Assembly (NCBI GenBank): GCA_038230275.1
Contig: JBBRNO010000011.1
Coordinates: forward strand, 1 to 64,000
Length of the DNA stretch: 64,000 bases
Origin: JANXXV01 sp038230275
Lineage (GTDB): Bacteria; Acidobacteriota; Terriglobia; Bryobacterales; Bryobacteraceae
Direction: 5' to 3'
Positions 17,701 to 26,943 of this stretch are shown here, one piece after another. The number at the start of each line of letters is the position of its first letter. Within the stretch, counting starts at the first letter, position 1. Made by a program: the position numbers and the translations under genes. Under the pieces are notes generated by a model. It ran no database searches. It saw nothing but the letters and a program-made list of their open reading frames with translations, and had not been told where the DNA came from.

Positions 17701-17885
17701 GGCTTCAACGCTTCTTCGCGAATATCCAGCCGCATTCCGGCCATGCGCGAACTCTTGTCCGGGCCATGGCACCGGAAGCATGTATCGGACATGATGGGAC
17801 GAATATCACGGTTGAAACTAACCGCGGCAGTCGACGGCAACTGCGCCACTATCAGCGCGGACAGAAACAGCAGCAGAATACGCAT
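14721..17885 (-). CDS. PSCyt1-DUF1549-DUF1553 (PSD1) protein (first copy)
   Basis: 1054 residues with an N-terminal signal peptide (MRILLLFLSALIVAQL). Residues about 25-110 are a planctomycete-type cytochrome c domain with one haem motif, CFRCH. Next comes DUF1549 (LTLDLTGLPPSP, WLDAVRYADT, GCAECHDHKFDPFSAKDFY, with a second CxxCH), an inserted beta-rich domain in the middle, then DUF1553 (DNPLTARVFANRMW, HPELLDWLAAEF, SRYRVDAESVRDMAL, SNTPLQALALLNDPVFVE). Predicted periplasmic redox-linked hydrolase partner of DUF1501; the reaction is not known. Middle gene of a TonB receptor-this-DUF1501 operon (40 nt and 4 nt gaps). Confidence 0.9.
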   Translation of the reverse strand: MRILLLFLSALIVAQLPSTAAVSFNRDIRPIMSDTCFRCHGPDKSSRMAGMRLDIREEALKPTKSGVTPIVPGKPEASAIVERVFAASAAKLMPPKYSHKELTGQQKETIKQWVAEGAKYEGHWAYQPVHRPAPPAANPDLNPALHPIDGFIQQRLAQEGLKPSPEADRRTLIRRVTLDLTGLPPSPAEVKQFLSDSSPEAYEKVVDRLLASPGYAEKQAMHWLDAVRYADTCGFHGDNPFPAWPYRDYVLRAFRDNKPFDEFTREQLAGDLMENASRDQLVASAYNRMNRTSAEGGLQPKEYLAKYGADRVRTTSVVWLGSTMGCAECHDHKFDPFSAKDFYSMKAFFADIKETGLVPDKGPKAWGTLLALPTEAQTARLESLKSRIEALKEKMEPAGQVRDERRTAWERQILAQYEAGHLAWLTQRPVSVASKNGAKFEIYNGNFVDATPNTGSSIAPAKVRGEGLIVASGPNPDNETYTVTLKPGAGMWTALGLEVVQDESLPGLGFARGADRFVVSEVEMEIGGKPVPFGFASSNTVASSAELPAMAAIDANAETGWGLNTYSDARVPFLALRFADKLTTDAASLITVRLRHDSSTRRATLGRFRLALSTTEKPWPEANPPAEDHKPGGLPDDVAKALAIAEDKRTADQRKAVDQLFVWSTSADVLELAKLEAARGMLDTAIARVVVSEATAPEETRILARGNFLDESGEVVQPAIPAFLGKLDTRQRATRLDLSNWLVSKDNPLTARVFANRMWRLLFGTGLSKALDDVGSQGEWPTHPELLDWLAAEFMAPTYKANGAHGWNVNHLIRTIVMSQTYRQSSNSNPQLDEKDPFNRLLARQSRYRVDAESVRDMALTVSGLMKEKFGGPSVKPYEPDGYLVALNFPKREYAASHGDDLYRRGLYTHWQRTFLHPEMMTFDAPSREECMVNRVTSNTPLQALALLNDPVFVEAARVFAQNILQAAAGGVQVQIQWAFEKALNRPATAQETGILMDLHHKSLVRFQAAPESAKELVQVGEAPFIQRQKPVELAAMMTVARAILNLHEAITRN

Positions 17886-17925
17886 AAGGAGAGTCTCCCC
17901 TCATTCTCTGCCATTTCAATCTGGT

Positions 17926-20900
17926 TTAGAAACTGTACTTCACTGCGAACTGTACGATCCGCCGGTCGAACGCGGTCGACGTCACCCGGCCGAAGGTGGT
18001 GGAATCCAGAACCTGATCCCCAATAAAGAAAGTGGGATGGTTCAGCGCATTCAGCGCATCCATGCGAATGTCCATGGACTGTCTTTCGGTAATCTTCACT
18101 CGCTTGATCACCGCCATGTCCAGATTGAATGCCGCTGGGCCTGAGAACATGCGCCGCTGCAGCGCTCCCAGCGTTGCGGGACCAGGGTTGAAAAACACTT
18201 GCCCTGGGAATGCGGGCGTGCCGTCGGACGCCGCGCCCCGCCCGTCAGCCGGACTGATTGCCGACTGCGCAATAAAGAAGGGACCGTCACCGGTGAAGCG
18301 CAGTCCCATAATTTCATCCAGCTGGCTCTTGTTCAATGTCGTGTTAGCGGTGTTCACGGTGGACCGTCCGGAACGGTTTACCGTGGATCGCTGCGACAGG
18401 ATCGAGAATGGCGCTCCAGACTGCCAGAACATGGTGCCACCCAGTGTCCAACCGCCAATGACGCGCCCGAGCGGACGATAGTCTAACCGGTGCCCGCTTC
18501 CAACCGGCAGTTCCCAGAATCCATTCGCCTTGAAGGCATGCGTAAGATCATAGGTGGCTCGCGCCCGTTCAATTTTCGGATTGTTGATGTCGAGAAACGC
18601 CTCGAACTGTTCGTCGGTCTCCGTCCCGGAATCGCTCAGTACCTTTCCATATACATAATTCGCCTGCAAAGAGACTGCGCCGCGAAACCGGTGCGTTACG
18701 TCCATTTGCAGCGATTGATAGCTGGAATTGCTGTAGTTCGTCAGCAAATTCGTCCCCAGGCTGACTGGATTGTGGAAGAAGTTGATCGGGCCGTTTCTGG
18801 CGTCGCGTTGATATTCAAATGCGAGTTCGCCCACCTCACCGCGGTCAATCAAATTGCGGTATGCGGCTCCGGCGGCTCCGGTGATCAATGGCAGGCCCGC
18901 GCCCAACAGCGGGAAGACGGTGAGCGGTTGGCTGCCCCCGATGGCGGCATTAAAGTTCGGGTCGAACCCCTTGCCAGCCGCCCGCGACAGATTGCCGTTG
19001 CGATAAGCCCGCAGGAAATCCTGCAGAAAGCCCCCCGCATTGATGTCCACCTGGTTATAGTCAATTCCGCGGTAGAGCTTCGTACCTTTGTTGGCAAGGT
19101 ACCGCACCTCCACCACCGCGCCCTTGATCTCTCTTTGAATCGAGAGATTCCACTGCTGCACGTAAGGAGTGGCCAGATTGGGGTCGGGAATTCCGAAGGC
19201 AACCGACCGGTTATTGGCGTATTGGTCGGCAAAAGTGCTGGGAACTTTGAAAACCGGCGCCGGAATAGGCGGCAGCCCGGCCGACACTTGTCCGCTGAGT
19301 CCGGTACGCGCCGACTGCGTGGCCAAGCCTCGATTGGTCAGCACGTTATTGCGCACGGTGGCAATTACATTGTCGTTGATGAAACTGACCGAATATCCCG
19401 CGCGCACGGATGTCTTACCATCGCCGAAAACGTCCCACGCCACGCCAACGTTCGGAGCGAAATTGTTGAAGTCCGATTTGTACCAGGGGCGTCCCACGGC
19501 CGAGCCCGCGAAATCAAGCGTGGCGTTGGTGCGAAAAGTCTCAATCGGATTTCCATTCACCAGCACCGGCAGCAACGCGAGCGAATCCCGTTCATCCACG
19601 GGGAGAAACGGCTCCCAACGAACGCCGGCATTCAGTGTAAGCCGGGGCCGCACCTTCCAGGTGTCCTGCGCAAAGAAGGCGTAGTTCCTCCATCGCATAT
19701 GTTGCACGCTGCCACCGGGCACATAGCCCGATGCGCGGCTGCGCACATTGAAAGTCTGGGTATAGCTGGTCACATAGCCCGCCAGATGCGCCAGCAGGTT
19801 ATTGGCAGCGGCAAGATCAGTGTTCCCTGCCCCAGGCAGAACCGCGTTCGACAACCCGGTATTGCCGCTACCGATTCCAATGGTGTAGCTGGGAAGCGTG
19901 GTGGACTCATCAGCGAGCCGAATGCGCAGTTGTTGCATGTTGAAACCGAATTGAACAGAATGCCGGCCTTGCGTATAGCTGGCGGTGCCGGTCAAGTGGT
20001 AGGTTCTGGTATCGCGCGCGTTGGGCAGGAAATTGGTTTGCGGGTTCGAAAACAGCGACCGCACGTATTGGTTCCTGGTAGCCAGATCGTTCCCCTTAAA
20101 TATGCTGGGGGCATAGTTAAAGCCGCCGCGCAGTTCGTTGGTGAAACGCGGCGTTGGGTTCCAGCGCCAACTCATGGTGCCCAGTTTGCGGGAGGCGTCG
20201 GTATAAACCAGCGGCAGCGTGCCGAAGCCGTTTGTATTGGCGGTGGAATCGCTCTGGGCGTCGCTGCGGTCCGCAAACTCGTTGTTCCAAAGGTAGGTGC
20301 CGCCGATCACATGTTTGGTGGACGCCAGATAGTCCAGCTTGCCGGTGACGTTGTCGCGCGTGATGTTGTTGCGCGCCAAGAACGCATAGCCGGCCGTATT
20401 ACGCAACTGCGCGGCGCTGCTATCCCCTGTGCGGAAATTGTTGATCTTGTCCGGCAGGGGCACCTGATCGAGAATCGCCTTCATCGCCGGATCGATAGAT
20501 ACACCAGCCGCTTGCAGCACGTTCACTTTTCGCGTAGTGGCGCCGTCGTTGTAGGTGAAGATGCCGTTTCGCGCGTCCGCCGTCAGGATCCGCCGGTTGA
20601 GTGAAGTCTGCTGCCGGTTGCGTAATACTTCATAGCCTCCAAAGAACATCAGTTTGTTCTTCAGGATAGGGCCGCCCACCGTGCCGCCGATCTGATTCTG
20701 ATTGAGAAACGGATTGGCGATTCCATCCCGATTGTTGAACCAGCTATTGGCGGAAAATGCGCTGTTGCGGTTATACCAATACGCGTTGCCGTGGAATTCA
20801 TTGCTACCCGACGGCGTACTCATGATGACCTGCGAGACACCGCCCCCTACGGTAGTATTCGCATTGGAAGTCACAATGGTGAATTCGGCCACCTGATCGA

Positions 20901-21507
20901 TACTGGGCCGGTTTGGAAGGAAATCGAGCGAATTCCGGCGGAAGAAATTGTCCTGGATATTGATGCCGTCCAGCGTAACGTTCGCGGTGGAGGTACGCAA
21001 ACCGTTGATTGCGGTAAACCCTCGTGAATGCGAGACGCCTGCCTGCGTTTGAATTAGCGCGATTACTTGCCGGTCCAACACCGGAAGGTTCAAGATCTGA
21101 TGCATCGTCACCGTGGTGGAGATCTCCGCATTGGCCGTCTGCACACCGGTGGATTGCGCCACCACATCAATGGATTCGATCATTCCCGCCACTGTCATCT
21201 TGATGGCGGTGAGAGTAAGTTCCCTGCCCGGATCTACGTCGATCGCGCCGGCGACATAGTCCTGGAATCCCGGCGCCTGCACCTTCAGGTCATACCGTCC
21301 GGCACGCAGCCCGATGAAACTGTAGAAGCCTTCGGCCGAAGTCTTAGAACTGTATACAGGAGTTTTGTTGCCCGGGAGAGTGAGGTCAACGGAGGCGCCT
21401 GGAATGGCTGCCCCCGTGATGTCTTCTACTTTGCCGCTTAAGCGGCCGGTGCTTTGCGCAAGCAGGGGAAAGGCGCAAAAAAGCGCAAAGGCAATCGCCT
21501 TCTTCAT
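17926..21507 (-). CDS. TonB-dependent receptor, Oar-like, with carboxypeptidase-regulatory domain
   Basis: 1193 residues. Signal peptide (MKKAIAFALFCAFPLLAQS), a carboxypeptidase-regulatory-like beta domain (about 20-110: GRLSGKVEDITGAAIPGASV, GFYSFIGLRAGRYDLKV), plug domain (STTVTMHQILNLPVLDRQV, NGLRTSTANVTLDGINIQD) and a long beta-barrel ending in the aromatic residue F (QFAVKYSF), the outer-membrane insertion signal. Very large families of this type occur in Acidobacteriota. Leads the operon with the DUF1549/DUF1553 and DUF1501 genes, which suggests uptake of a polymer-derived ligand followed by periplasmic processing (inference). Confidence 0.92.
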   Translation of the reverse strand: MKKAIAFALFCAFPLLAQSTGRLSGKVEDITGAAIPGASVDLTLPGNKTPVYSSKTSAEGFYSFIGLRAGRYDLKVQAPGFQDYVAGAIDVDPGRELTLTAIKMTVAGMIESIDVVAQSTGVQTANAEISTTVTMHQILNLPVLDRQVIALIQTQAGVSHSRGFTAINGLRTSTANVTLDGINIQDNFFRRNSLDFLPNRPSIDQVAEFTIVTSNANTTVGGGVSQVIMSTPSGSNEFHGNAYWYNRNSAFSANSWFNNRDGIANPFLNQNQIGGTVGGPILKNKLMFFGGYEVLRNRQQTSLNRRILTADARNGIFTYNDGATTRKVNVLQAAGVSIDPAMKAILDQVPLPDKINNFRTGDSSAAQLRNTAGYAFLARNNITRDNVTGKLDYLASTKHVIGGTYLWNNEFADRSDAQSDSTANTNGFGTLPLVYTDASRKLGTMSWRWNPTPRFTNELRGGFNYAPSIFKGNDLATRNQYVRSLFSNPQTNFLPNARDTRTYHLTGTASYTQGRHSVQFGFNMQQLRIRLADESTTLPSYTIGIGSGNTGLSNAVLPGAGNTDLAAANNLLAHLAGYVTSYTQTFNVRSRASGYVPGGSVQHMRWRNYAFFAQDTWKVRPRLTLNAGVRWEPFLPVDERDSLALLPVLVNGNPIETFRTNATLDFAGSAVGRPWYKSDFNNFAPNVGVAWDVFGDGKTSVRAGYSVSFINDNVIATVRNNVLTNRGLATQSARTGLSGQVSAGLPPIPAPVFKVPSTFADQYANNRSVAFGIPDPNLATPYVQQWNLSIQREIKGAVVEVRYLANKGTKLYRGIDYNQVDINAGGFLQDFLRAYRNGNLSRAAGKGFDPNFNAAIGGSQPLTVFPLLGAGLPLITGAAGAAYRNLIDRGEVGELAFEYQRDARNGPINFFHNPVSLGTNLLTNYSNSSYQSLQMDVTHRFRGAVSLQANYVYGKVLSDSGTETDEQFEAFLDINNPKIERARATYDLTHAFKANGFWELPVGSGHRLDYRPLGRVIGGWTLGGTMFWQSGAPFSILSQRSTVNRSGRSTVNTANTTLNKSQLDEIMGLRFTGDGPFFIAQSAISPADGRGAASDGTPAFPGQVFFNPGPATLGALQRRMFSGPAAFNLDMAVIKRVKITERQSMDIRMDALNALNHPTFFIGDQVLDSTTFGRVTSTAFDRRIVQFAVKYSF

Positions 21508-21786
21508 TCGTAAATCCTCAAGAGTGGATTGACAACTCTGACCGGACGGCCAGCTTTCCCCAAAAGTGATTCGAGTTTAGCGCGTTTCCGGTGCCGCGGT
21601 CCACCCAACTGAAGTGGCGCCGAGAGATGATTTTTCTCCCGAAAACTGAGGACCGCTTGCTTTATCCGGAGCACATCGGAATCTCCCCCGCCCTGGCTAC
21701 CTCCGGTGCCCGTCGATGTCAGCGCCGGACACAGCGCCGGACACAGCGCCTTGACATCTCGCATCCCCACAAGTAGAATCCAACCC
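21508..21786. other. Divergent intergenic region with short tandem repeat
   Basis: 279 nt between the divergent TonB receptor and beta-propeller genes; both promoters should lie here. A 12-nt unit CAGCGCCGGACA is repeated about 2.5 times around 21720-21752. No further element recognised. Confidence 0.5.
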
Positions 21787-22863
21787 ATGCAGCCGTCGAC
21801 CTCGTTTGTAGCGCTCTTCCTCGCCATCTCCACCCTCGCCTTTGGCCAATCGCCTGTAAAACGATATCTCTACATCAGCACCCCCGATGCAGCGCAGAAA
21901 GATTATCGTTCCGGCCAGGGCATTCTGGTTTTCGATATCGACCAGGGGCACAAGTTCGTGCGCCGCATCGATATCCCTGCTTTCAGCGAAGGTCTCCGCG
22001 GCTTCACTGGAAACCTCAAGACGCACAGCGCCTACTTCTCCACCAGCAATCGCCGCGTGGGCGCCTTCGATTTGGAAACCGAGAAGATCGTCTGGGATAA
22101 AACGTACGAAGCAGGCGCCGATCGATCGGCCATCACCAAGGACGGCAAGAAGATCTACGTTCCCACCGGCTACTGGTACCTGGGAGCTGACGGAGGAATG
22201 CTCGTGCTGAACGCGGAGACCGGCGCACTCATCAAGCGCATCACCGTCGGCCCGGCGGCCCACAACAGCCTAGTTAGTAACAACGGCCGCTTCTTATACC
22301 TCGGCAGCCAGACCATGTTGACCGTCTTCGACACGCGCAACGAAAAAGTCATCCGCCAGATCAAGGATGTGGGCGAACGCGGCATCTTCCCATACACCAT
22401 GGATAGCCGCAACCGCATCGCCTACGTCTGCCTCGGCGATCACGTCGGCTTTGACGTAGTAGATCTGGATACCGGCAAAATCCCCTATCGCGTCTTTGCG
22501 GGAAAGGAACACATTGCCCATCGGACTCATGGAGCGGCACTCACCCCGGATGAAAAAGAATTGTGGATCAGCGATCAGGTCGGCAAGAAGCTGTTCATTT
22601 ACGACGCCACGAAAATGCCGCCCGAACCCAAGGGCGAAGTCGACCTCTCGCAGGGCGGGCACGGCTGGGTCACTTTCAGCCTGGACGGCAAGTATGTCTG
22701 GACCCACACCCCGGATGTCTTCGACGCAAAAACGAGAAAGCTGATCGCTACCCTGAAAGACGAAAACGGCGTCCCCGTCAGCGGTTCAAAATATTTCGAG
22801 GTTCATTTCCGTGATGGCAAAGTCGTGGAAGTGGGCAGTGAGTTCGGGCTAGGACGCAAGTAG
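21787..22863 (+). CDS. Secreted beta-propeller (YVTN/lactonase-like) protein
   Basis: 358 residues from ATG 21787, where a signal peptide begins (MQPSTSFVALFLAISTLAFG); the frame opens earlier at 21706 but that stretch is repeat sequence. The mature part has repeated blades with VFDIDQGHKFVRRIDIP, VLNAETGALIKRITVG, TVFDTRNEKVIRQIK, DVVDLDTGKIPYRVF and ALTPDEKELWISDQ, typical of YVTN/cytochrome-D1-like propellers. Extracytoplasmic; ligand or activity unknown. Confidence 0.85.
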   Translation: MQPSTSFVALFLAISTLAFGQSPVKRYLYISTPDAAQKDYRSGQGILVFDIDQGHKFVRRIDIPAFSEGLRGFTGNLKTHSAYFSTSNRRVGAFDLETEKIVWDKTYEAGADRSAITKDGKKIYVPTGYWYLGADGGMLVLNAETGALIKRITVGPAAHNSLVSNNGRFLYLGSQTMLTVFDTRNEKVIRQIKDVGERGIFPYTMDSRNRIAYVCLGDHVGFDVVDLDTGKIPYRVFAGKEHIAHRTHGAALTPDEKELWISDQVGKKLFIYDATKMPPEPKGEVDLSQGGHGWVTFSLDGKYVWTHTPDVFDAKTRKLIATLKDENGVPVSGSKYFEVHFRDGKVVEVGSEFGLGRK

Positions 22864-22864
22864 G

Positions 22865-23332
22865 TCACGGTACCTTAAGCAGTTCATCCGCAGTCCAAAA
22901 AGCCTTCCGGTCCCGATGGGCAGCGCGAATCGAGGCGACTGCCTCAGCCGAAACCGGAGTGTCCACCCCGCCGAAGCGCTTGCGGGCGTATGACAGCAGC
23001 AGTGCGATATCGGAATCGCTCAAAACCGGTCCGAAGCCGGGCATCTCCTGGTTGTAGGCCTTGCCGGCAACTTCAATCGGTCCCCTCAATCCGTGCAGCA
23101 CAATTCGGATTACCAGACCTTCAGGCCTGTCCACCCACGAAGGTCCTTCCAATGGCGGCGCTTCCCCCCTCATGAACGGACCTTCGTTCAAATGGCACCC
23201 GGCGCAGTAAGTCTCAAAACGCGTCCGGCCCGGATCCGCCTCGGCCACCACCTGTATCGGCTTTCGCCCATGCGCGCAACCCATCGCTACCAAGGCAAGG
23301 CAAAGCAGGATCACAACGAAGAAGCGCGGCAC
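22865..23332 (-). CDS. Lipoprotein monohaem cytochrome c
   Basis: About 155 residues. The N-terminus has a lipoprotein signal (FFVVILLCLALVAMGC, lipobox VAMG-C). One haem motif CAGCH, with a distal Met in NQEMPGFGPVLSD and a final helix IALLLSYARKRFGG, give a class I cytochrome c. The frame is open to GTG 23389, but that would overlap the divergent ABC transporter start; TTG 23335 or GTG 23332, directly before the signal sequence, fits better. Convergent with the propeller gene (1 nt gap). Function as an electron carrier at the membrane; partner not visible. Confidence 0.8.
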   Translation of the reverse strand: MPRFFVVILLCLALVAMGCAHGRKPIQVVAEADPGRTRFETYCAGCHLNEGPFMRGEAPPLEGPSWVDRPEGLVIRIVLHGLRGPIEVAGKAYNQEMPGFGPVLSDSDIALLLSYARKRFGGVDTPVSAEAVASIRAAHRDRKAFWTADELLKVP

Positions 23333-23381
23333 CAATTCATCATATAGCGGTACGCATTCCCGCCACAGTAAAGTGGAGTAA

Positions 23382-25139
23382 ATGGTCACACTCTATCGCT
23401 ACCTGCGGGATTACTGGAAACTCGTTACCGCCGCGCTGGTGTTAGCGGCAATCAACCAGGTCTTCTCGCTGCTAGACCCGCTAATCTTCCGTCACATCAT
23501 TGATTCGTACGCCACCCGCTACAAGGAATACAGCAGCGCCCAATTCATCCGCGGAGTCAGCGTGCTGCTGGGCGCGGCTGTCGGTGTAGCCTTCGTCTCG
23601 CGTGTAGCAAAGAACTTCCAGGACTATTTCGTCAACCTCATCACGCAGCAGGTAGGCGCGCGAATCTACGCGGACGGCATCCGCCACTCCCTCGAACTCC
23701 CCTACGCGCAGTTTGAAGATCAGCGCAGCGGAGAAACGCTAGGCAAACTCCAGAAGGTTCGCACCGACGTGGAGAAGCTAATCAACGTAGCCGTAAATTT
23801 GCTTTTCACCACGCTCATCGGCGTTATTTTCGTCATGGTGTATGCATCACAGGTGCACTGGTCCATCGCACCGGCCTATCTGATGACCATCCCTCTGCTG
23901 GGCGGTCTAAGTTCCGTGCTCAGCCGGAAGATCAAGGAAGTGCAAAAGGTCATCGTAGCCGAAACCACAGCCCTGGCCGGATCCACCACGGAATCCCTGC
24001 GCAACATTGAACTGGTAAAGAGCCTCGGCCTGGCGCAGCAGGAGATCGCGCGCCTGAACGCCACCACCGCGAAGATCCTCAAGCTCGAACTGAAAAAGGT
24101 CCGCTACCTGCGCAGCCTAAGCTTCATCCAAGGCACCTTCGTCAACCTGTTGCGCACCTCCATCCTCTTTCTGATGCTCTACCTCATCTTCACCCAGCGC
24201 ATCACCGTAGGTCAGTTCTTCTCGCTCTTCATCTACTCGTTCTTCATTTTCGGACCGTTGCAGGAACTCGGCAACGTAGTGAATACCTACCGCGAAACCG
24301 AAGTCTCATTGCAAAACTTCGAGACGATTCTCGCCATGCCCCCGGAGCCTCGTCCAGAGCACCCTGTCCCCATAACCGAGCTCGAAACGCTGCGATTCGA
24401 GGACGTAGGCTTTAAACACCAATCGGCAAACAAACCCGCGCTCAAAGGAATCTCATTCTCCGTCTCACGCGGCGAAACAATTGCCTTCGTAGGTCCGTCC
24501 GGCTCAGGCAAGACAACCCTTGTAAAGCTGCTGGTGGGACTCTACCGGCCTCGCGAAGGACACATCCTCTACAACGGAATGCGCGAGGATGAAATCGAAA
24601 TCGATGGCTTCCGCGAACGGATCGGTTTCGTAACTCAGGACGCGCAACTGTTCAGCGGATCCATCCGCGAAAACCTGTTGTTCGTTCGTCCAGGCGCAAC
24701 AGACCAACAATGCATGGATGTCCTGCGCCAAGCAGCCGTGGAATCGTTACTGGCCCGCGCCGACCGTGGCCTCGATACGGTAATCGGCGAAGGCGGCGTC
24801 AAGGTATCCGGCGGTGAAAAGCAGCGTCTCGCCATCGCCCGCGCTCTGCTTCGAAGGCCCCAGCTCCTGGTCTTTGACGAAGCCACTTCGTCACTCGATT
24901 CGCTCACCGAAGAGGACATCAGCCAGACCATCCGCGAAGTGGCCATCACCAAAGAGGCAATCACCATTCTGATCGCCCACCGCCTCTCCACCGTCCTCCA
25001 CGCCGACCGCATCTATGTCCTGGAACGCGGAACAATCGTCGAGTTCGGCCGCCATGAAGCGCTGCTAGAACGCAAGGGCCTCTACTACGCCATGTGGCGT
25101 CAGCAGGTAGGCGAGGGCCGCGCCGCGCTCACTACTTGA
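23382..25139 (+). CDS. ABC exporter, fused membrane and ATPase domains
   Basis: 585 residues. Residues 1-320 are a type IV ABC exporter membrane domain with about six hydrophobic segments; 330-570 the nucleotide-binding domain: Walker A GPSGSGKTTLV at 371, Q-loop FVTQDAQLFSGSIRENL, signature VSGGEKQRLAIARALL at about 474, Walker B LLVFDEATSSLDS, H-switch IAHRLST. Half-transporter of the MsbA/multidrug type, expected to work as a homodimer. Substrate unknown. Its 3' end overlaps the convergent M56 gene by 8 bp. Confidence 0.93.
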   Translation: MVTLYRYLRDYWKLVTAALVLAAINQVFSLLDPLIFRHIIDSYATRYKEYSSAQFIRGVSVLLGAAVGVAFVSRVAKNFQDYFVNLITQQVGARIYADGIRHSLELPYAQFEDQRSGETLGKLQKVRTDVEKLINVAVNLLFTTLIGVIFVMVYASQVHWSIAPAYLMTIPLLGGLSSVLSRKIKEVQKVIVAETTALAGSTTESLRNIELVKSLGLAQQEIARLNATTAKILKLELKKVRYLRSLSFIQGTFVNLLRTSILFLMLYLIFTQRITVGQFFSLFIYSFFIFGPLQELGNVVNTYRETEVSLQNFETILAMPPEPRPEHPVPITELETLRFEDVGFKHQSANKPALKGISFSVSRGETIAFVGPSGSGKTTLVKLLVGLYRPREGHILYNGMREDEIEIDGFRERIGFVTQDAQLFSGSIRENLLFVRPGATDQQCMDVLRQAAVESLLARADRGLDTVIGEGGVKVSGGEKQRLAIARALLRRPQLLVFDEATSSLDSLTEEDISQTIREVAITKEAITILIAHRLSTVLHADRIYVLERGTIVEFGRHEALLERKGLYYAMWRQQVGEGRAALTT

Positions 25140-26943
25140 TCGAAAAGTCCACCGAATACGAACGTGTTTTGAGCCCGGAACCGTCCGTCACAATCGCCTC
25201 CAGCATGTACGTTCCAGCCTCCAACGGATTGGTCTCAAGCGCAAAAATGGGCCGCTGCAAACAACCGGAAGTCTGCGGCGAGTCTTTGCACAAACTGACA
25301 ACCGTCGAGGACTTCCACCGGTTCTGCCCGCCGGAGGTCCTGACAGAGAGCGAGACCGAATATTGCTTAGCCTCGAAGTCAAGCGGAATACCCATCGACG
25401 CGCGCCGCTCCGGCGTAATCATGACGTAGGCCTGCGCACCCGGCGTCGTCGATTGAAATAGAGAGCCATTCGGATCGGAAGTCTGTTTGTACTCGCCCAA
25501 ACCAGACCGGTCCACAAAATCGATCAGTACATTGTTTCCCACACCCGGAATCCTCCGATACAACCACTTCTCAAAGGGGAACGTAGCAGTAACTCCGCCC
25601 CCTTGCTCGCTTGGCCGGTCGTACTTCGCCCCGGAAGGATGGGATTCGATTTCATCGGGCGGACCGTAAGTAATGTAGACCCTGCCACGGTCGCTCTTCC
25701 AACCCGGAATCGTGCCGGCATCGAACCGCTCGTTCACATAGGCGATACGCCGGTAGTGTGATTCCTTGGCTTCATTCTCGGGCGTAGACGGAGTCGGATC
25801 GCGGCGGATCCAAAATTGTTTGATGAACTGCTCGCGCTCGGAGTCCGTCCGCAAGTGCTCGAACGCGGACTTCTCCTCGCCCTTGATGATGTAGACCACG
25901 TCCTCATTCAGCCACTTGCCAAAAGCCGGATTCGCCGAAGACGCCGGTGGCGCCTGCCACGCCGCCAGCACCACTGCGCCGATCACCGTAAGAAGTGCCG
26001 CGGAAAACACGGGCGCAAGATGATTGTTATTGCCCGGCTGACCCAGCAGCCTGCGAATTCGATTCATCAAATCGCCCCCCGTGGCCGCCATCCCTGCGCT
26101 ATTCAATGTCCATCGATTGTCTTCAAGCGCCGCCAGAGCCGTGGCGTATTCATGGGCATTGCCATGAATGGCAACCACCACATCGTCACAGCATTTCTCC
26201 CGTTCCGCGCGAATCACATTGGAGATCCACCACATCGCGGGATGATAGAACAGCAGTCCTTCCATCGAGGTCTGCAACAAATTCACCAGGTAGTCATAGC
26301 GCCGGATGTGCGCCAGTTCATGCAGTAGAATCGACTCCACCTGCTGCACCGAAAGGTTCGCCAGCATCCCAACGGGCATCAGAATCAGCGGACGGAGATG
26401 ACCGGTCACCACCGGCACATCGGCCAGACAAGATTCCAGCAGCCGGACCGGCCGGGAGATCGCCATCCTTCCCCGAAGCGCGTCCAGCCGCTGTTGCCAG
26501 ACGTCCGTGGGGCAGCACACGCCGCGGCGGCGAATTCTTTGTGCGAACAGACAACTCGCCAGAGTGCGAAGTTGGAAGATCAGGACGCCGGCGGCCCAGA
26601 ATGGAGCAAGCCAAGGCAGAAACTCCACAAAGCCCTGCCGGGCTGAACCATCAGCCGCACCCCAGCGCTCATTGAAATTCAGGCCTGGACTATGTACTGT
26701 GACGGACGCGACGCTGTGCGCCGCCGGACCCGGCAACAGAACTCCAAAGGTGCCCCCGGCCAAGGCAAGCAGACTGAGCATCGCCACGCAAGCGGCAGCA
26801 TAACGGAGTCGCGGCGAACGCAGGGCCGCAAGCAGCATCGCCAAAGCTACCGCGATCAGCGCGCCCTCCCACAAAGAATGGACCATCGTCCAGCCAAGAG
26901 CATAAGCGGTGTCTGATCGCACCCAACCAAATAGCATCGTCAT
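25132..26943 (-). CDS. BlaR1-type M56 peptidase fused to a GWxTD domain
   Basis: 603 residues. The N-terminal half has four hydrophobic segments and the M56 zinc-protease motif HELAH in SILLHELAHIRRYDYLVN near residue 205, with the downstream NVIRAEREKCCDD glutamate region, as in BlaR1/MecR1 antirepressor proteases. After a further membrane segment (about 305-325) comes a GWxTD domain (GKWLNEDVVYII, IKQFWIRRDPTP, GWKSDRGRVYITYGPPDEIE). In place of the penicillin-binding sensor of BlaR1, the GWxTD module is probably the periplasmic sensor (inference). Start ATG overlaps the BlaI stop by 4 nt. Confidence 0.88.
   Translation of the reverse strand: MTMLFGWVRSDTAYALGWTMVHSLWEGALIAVALAMLLAALRSPRLRYAAACVAMLSLLALAGGTFGVLLPGPAAHSVASVTVHSPGLNFNERWGAADGSARQGFVEFLPWLAPFWAAGVLIFQLRTLASCLFAQRIRRRGVCCPTDVWQQRLDALRGRMAISRPVRLLESCLADVPVVTGHLRPLILMPVGMLANLSVQQVESILLHELAHIRRYDYLVNLLQTSMEGLLFYHPAMWWISNVIRAEREKCCDDVVVAIHGNAHEYATALAALEDNRWTLNSAGMAATGGDLMNRIRRLLGQPGNNNHLAPVFSAALLTVIGAVVLAAWQAPPASSANPAFGKWLNEDVVYIIKGEEKSAFEHLRTDSEREQFIKQFWIRRDPTPSTPENEAKESHYRRIAYVNERFDAGTIPGWKSDRGRVYITYGPPDEIESHPSGAKYDRPSEQGGGVTATFPFEKWLYRRIPGVGNNVLIDFVDRSGLGEYKQTSDPNGSLFQSTTPGAQAYVMITPERRASMGIPLDFEAKQYSVSLSVRTSGGQNRWKSSTVVSLCKDSPQTSGCLQRPIFALETNPLEAGTYMLEAIVTDGSGLKTRSYSVDFSIK

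Noticed and set aside
18490..20604. 704-residue ORF on the plus strand
   Set aside because: Antisense to the TonB receptor; composition reflects codon bias of the opposite strand, no domain.
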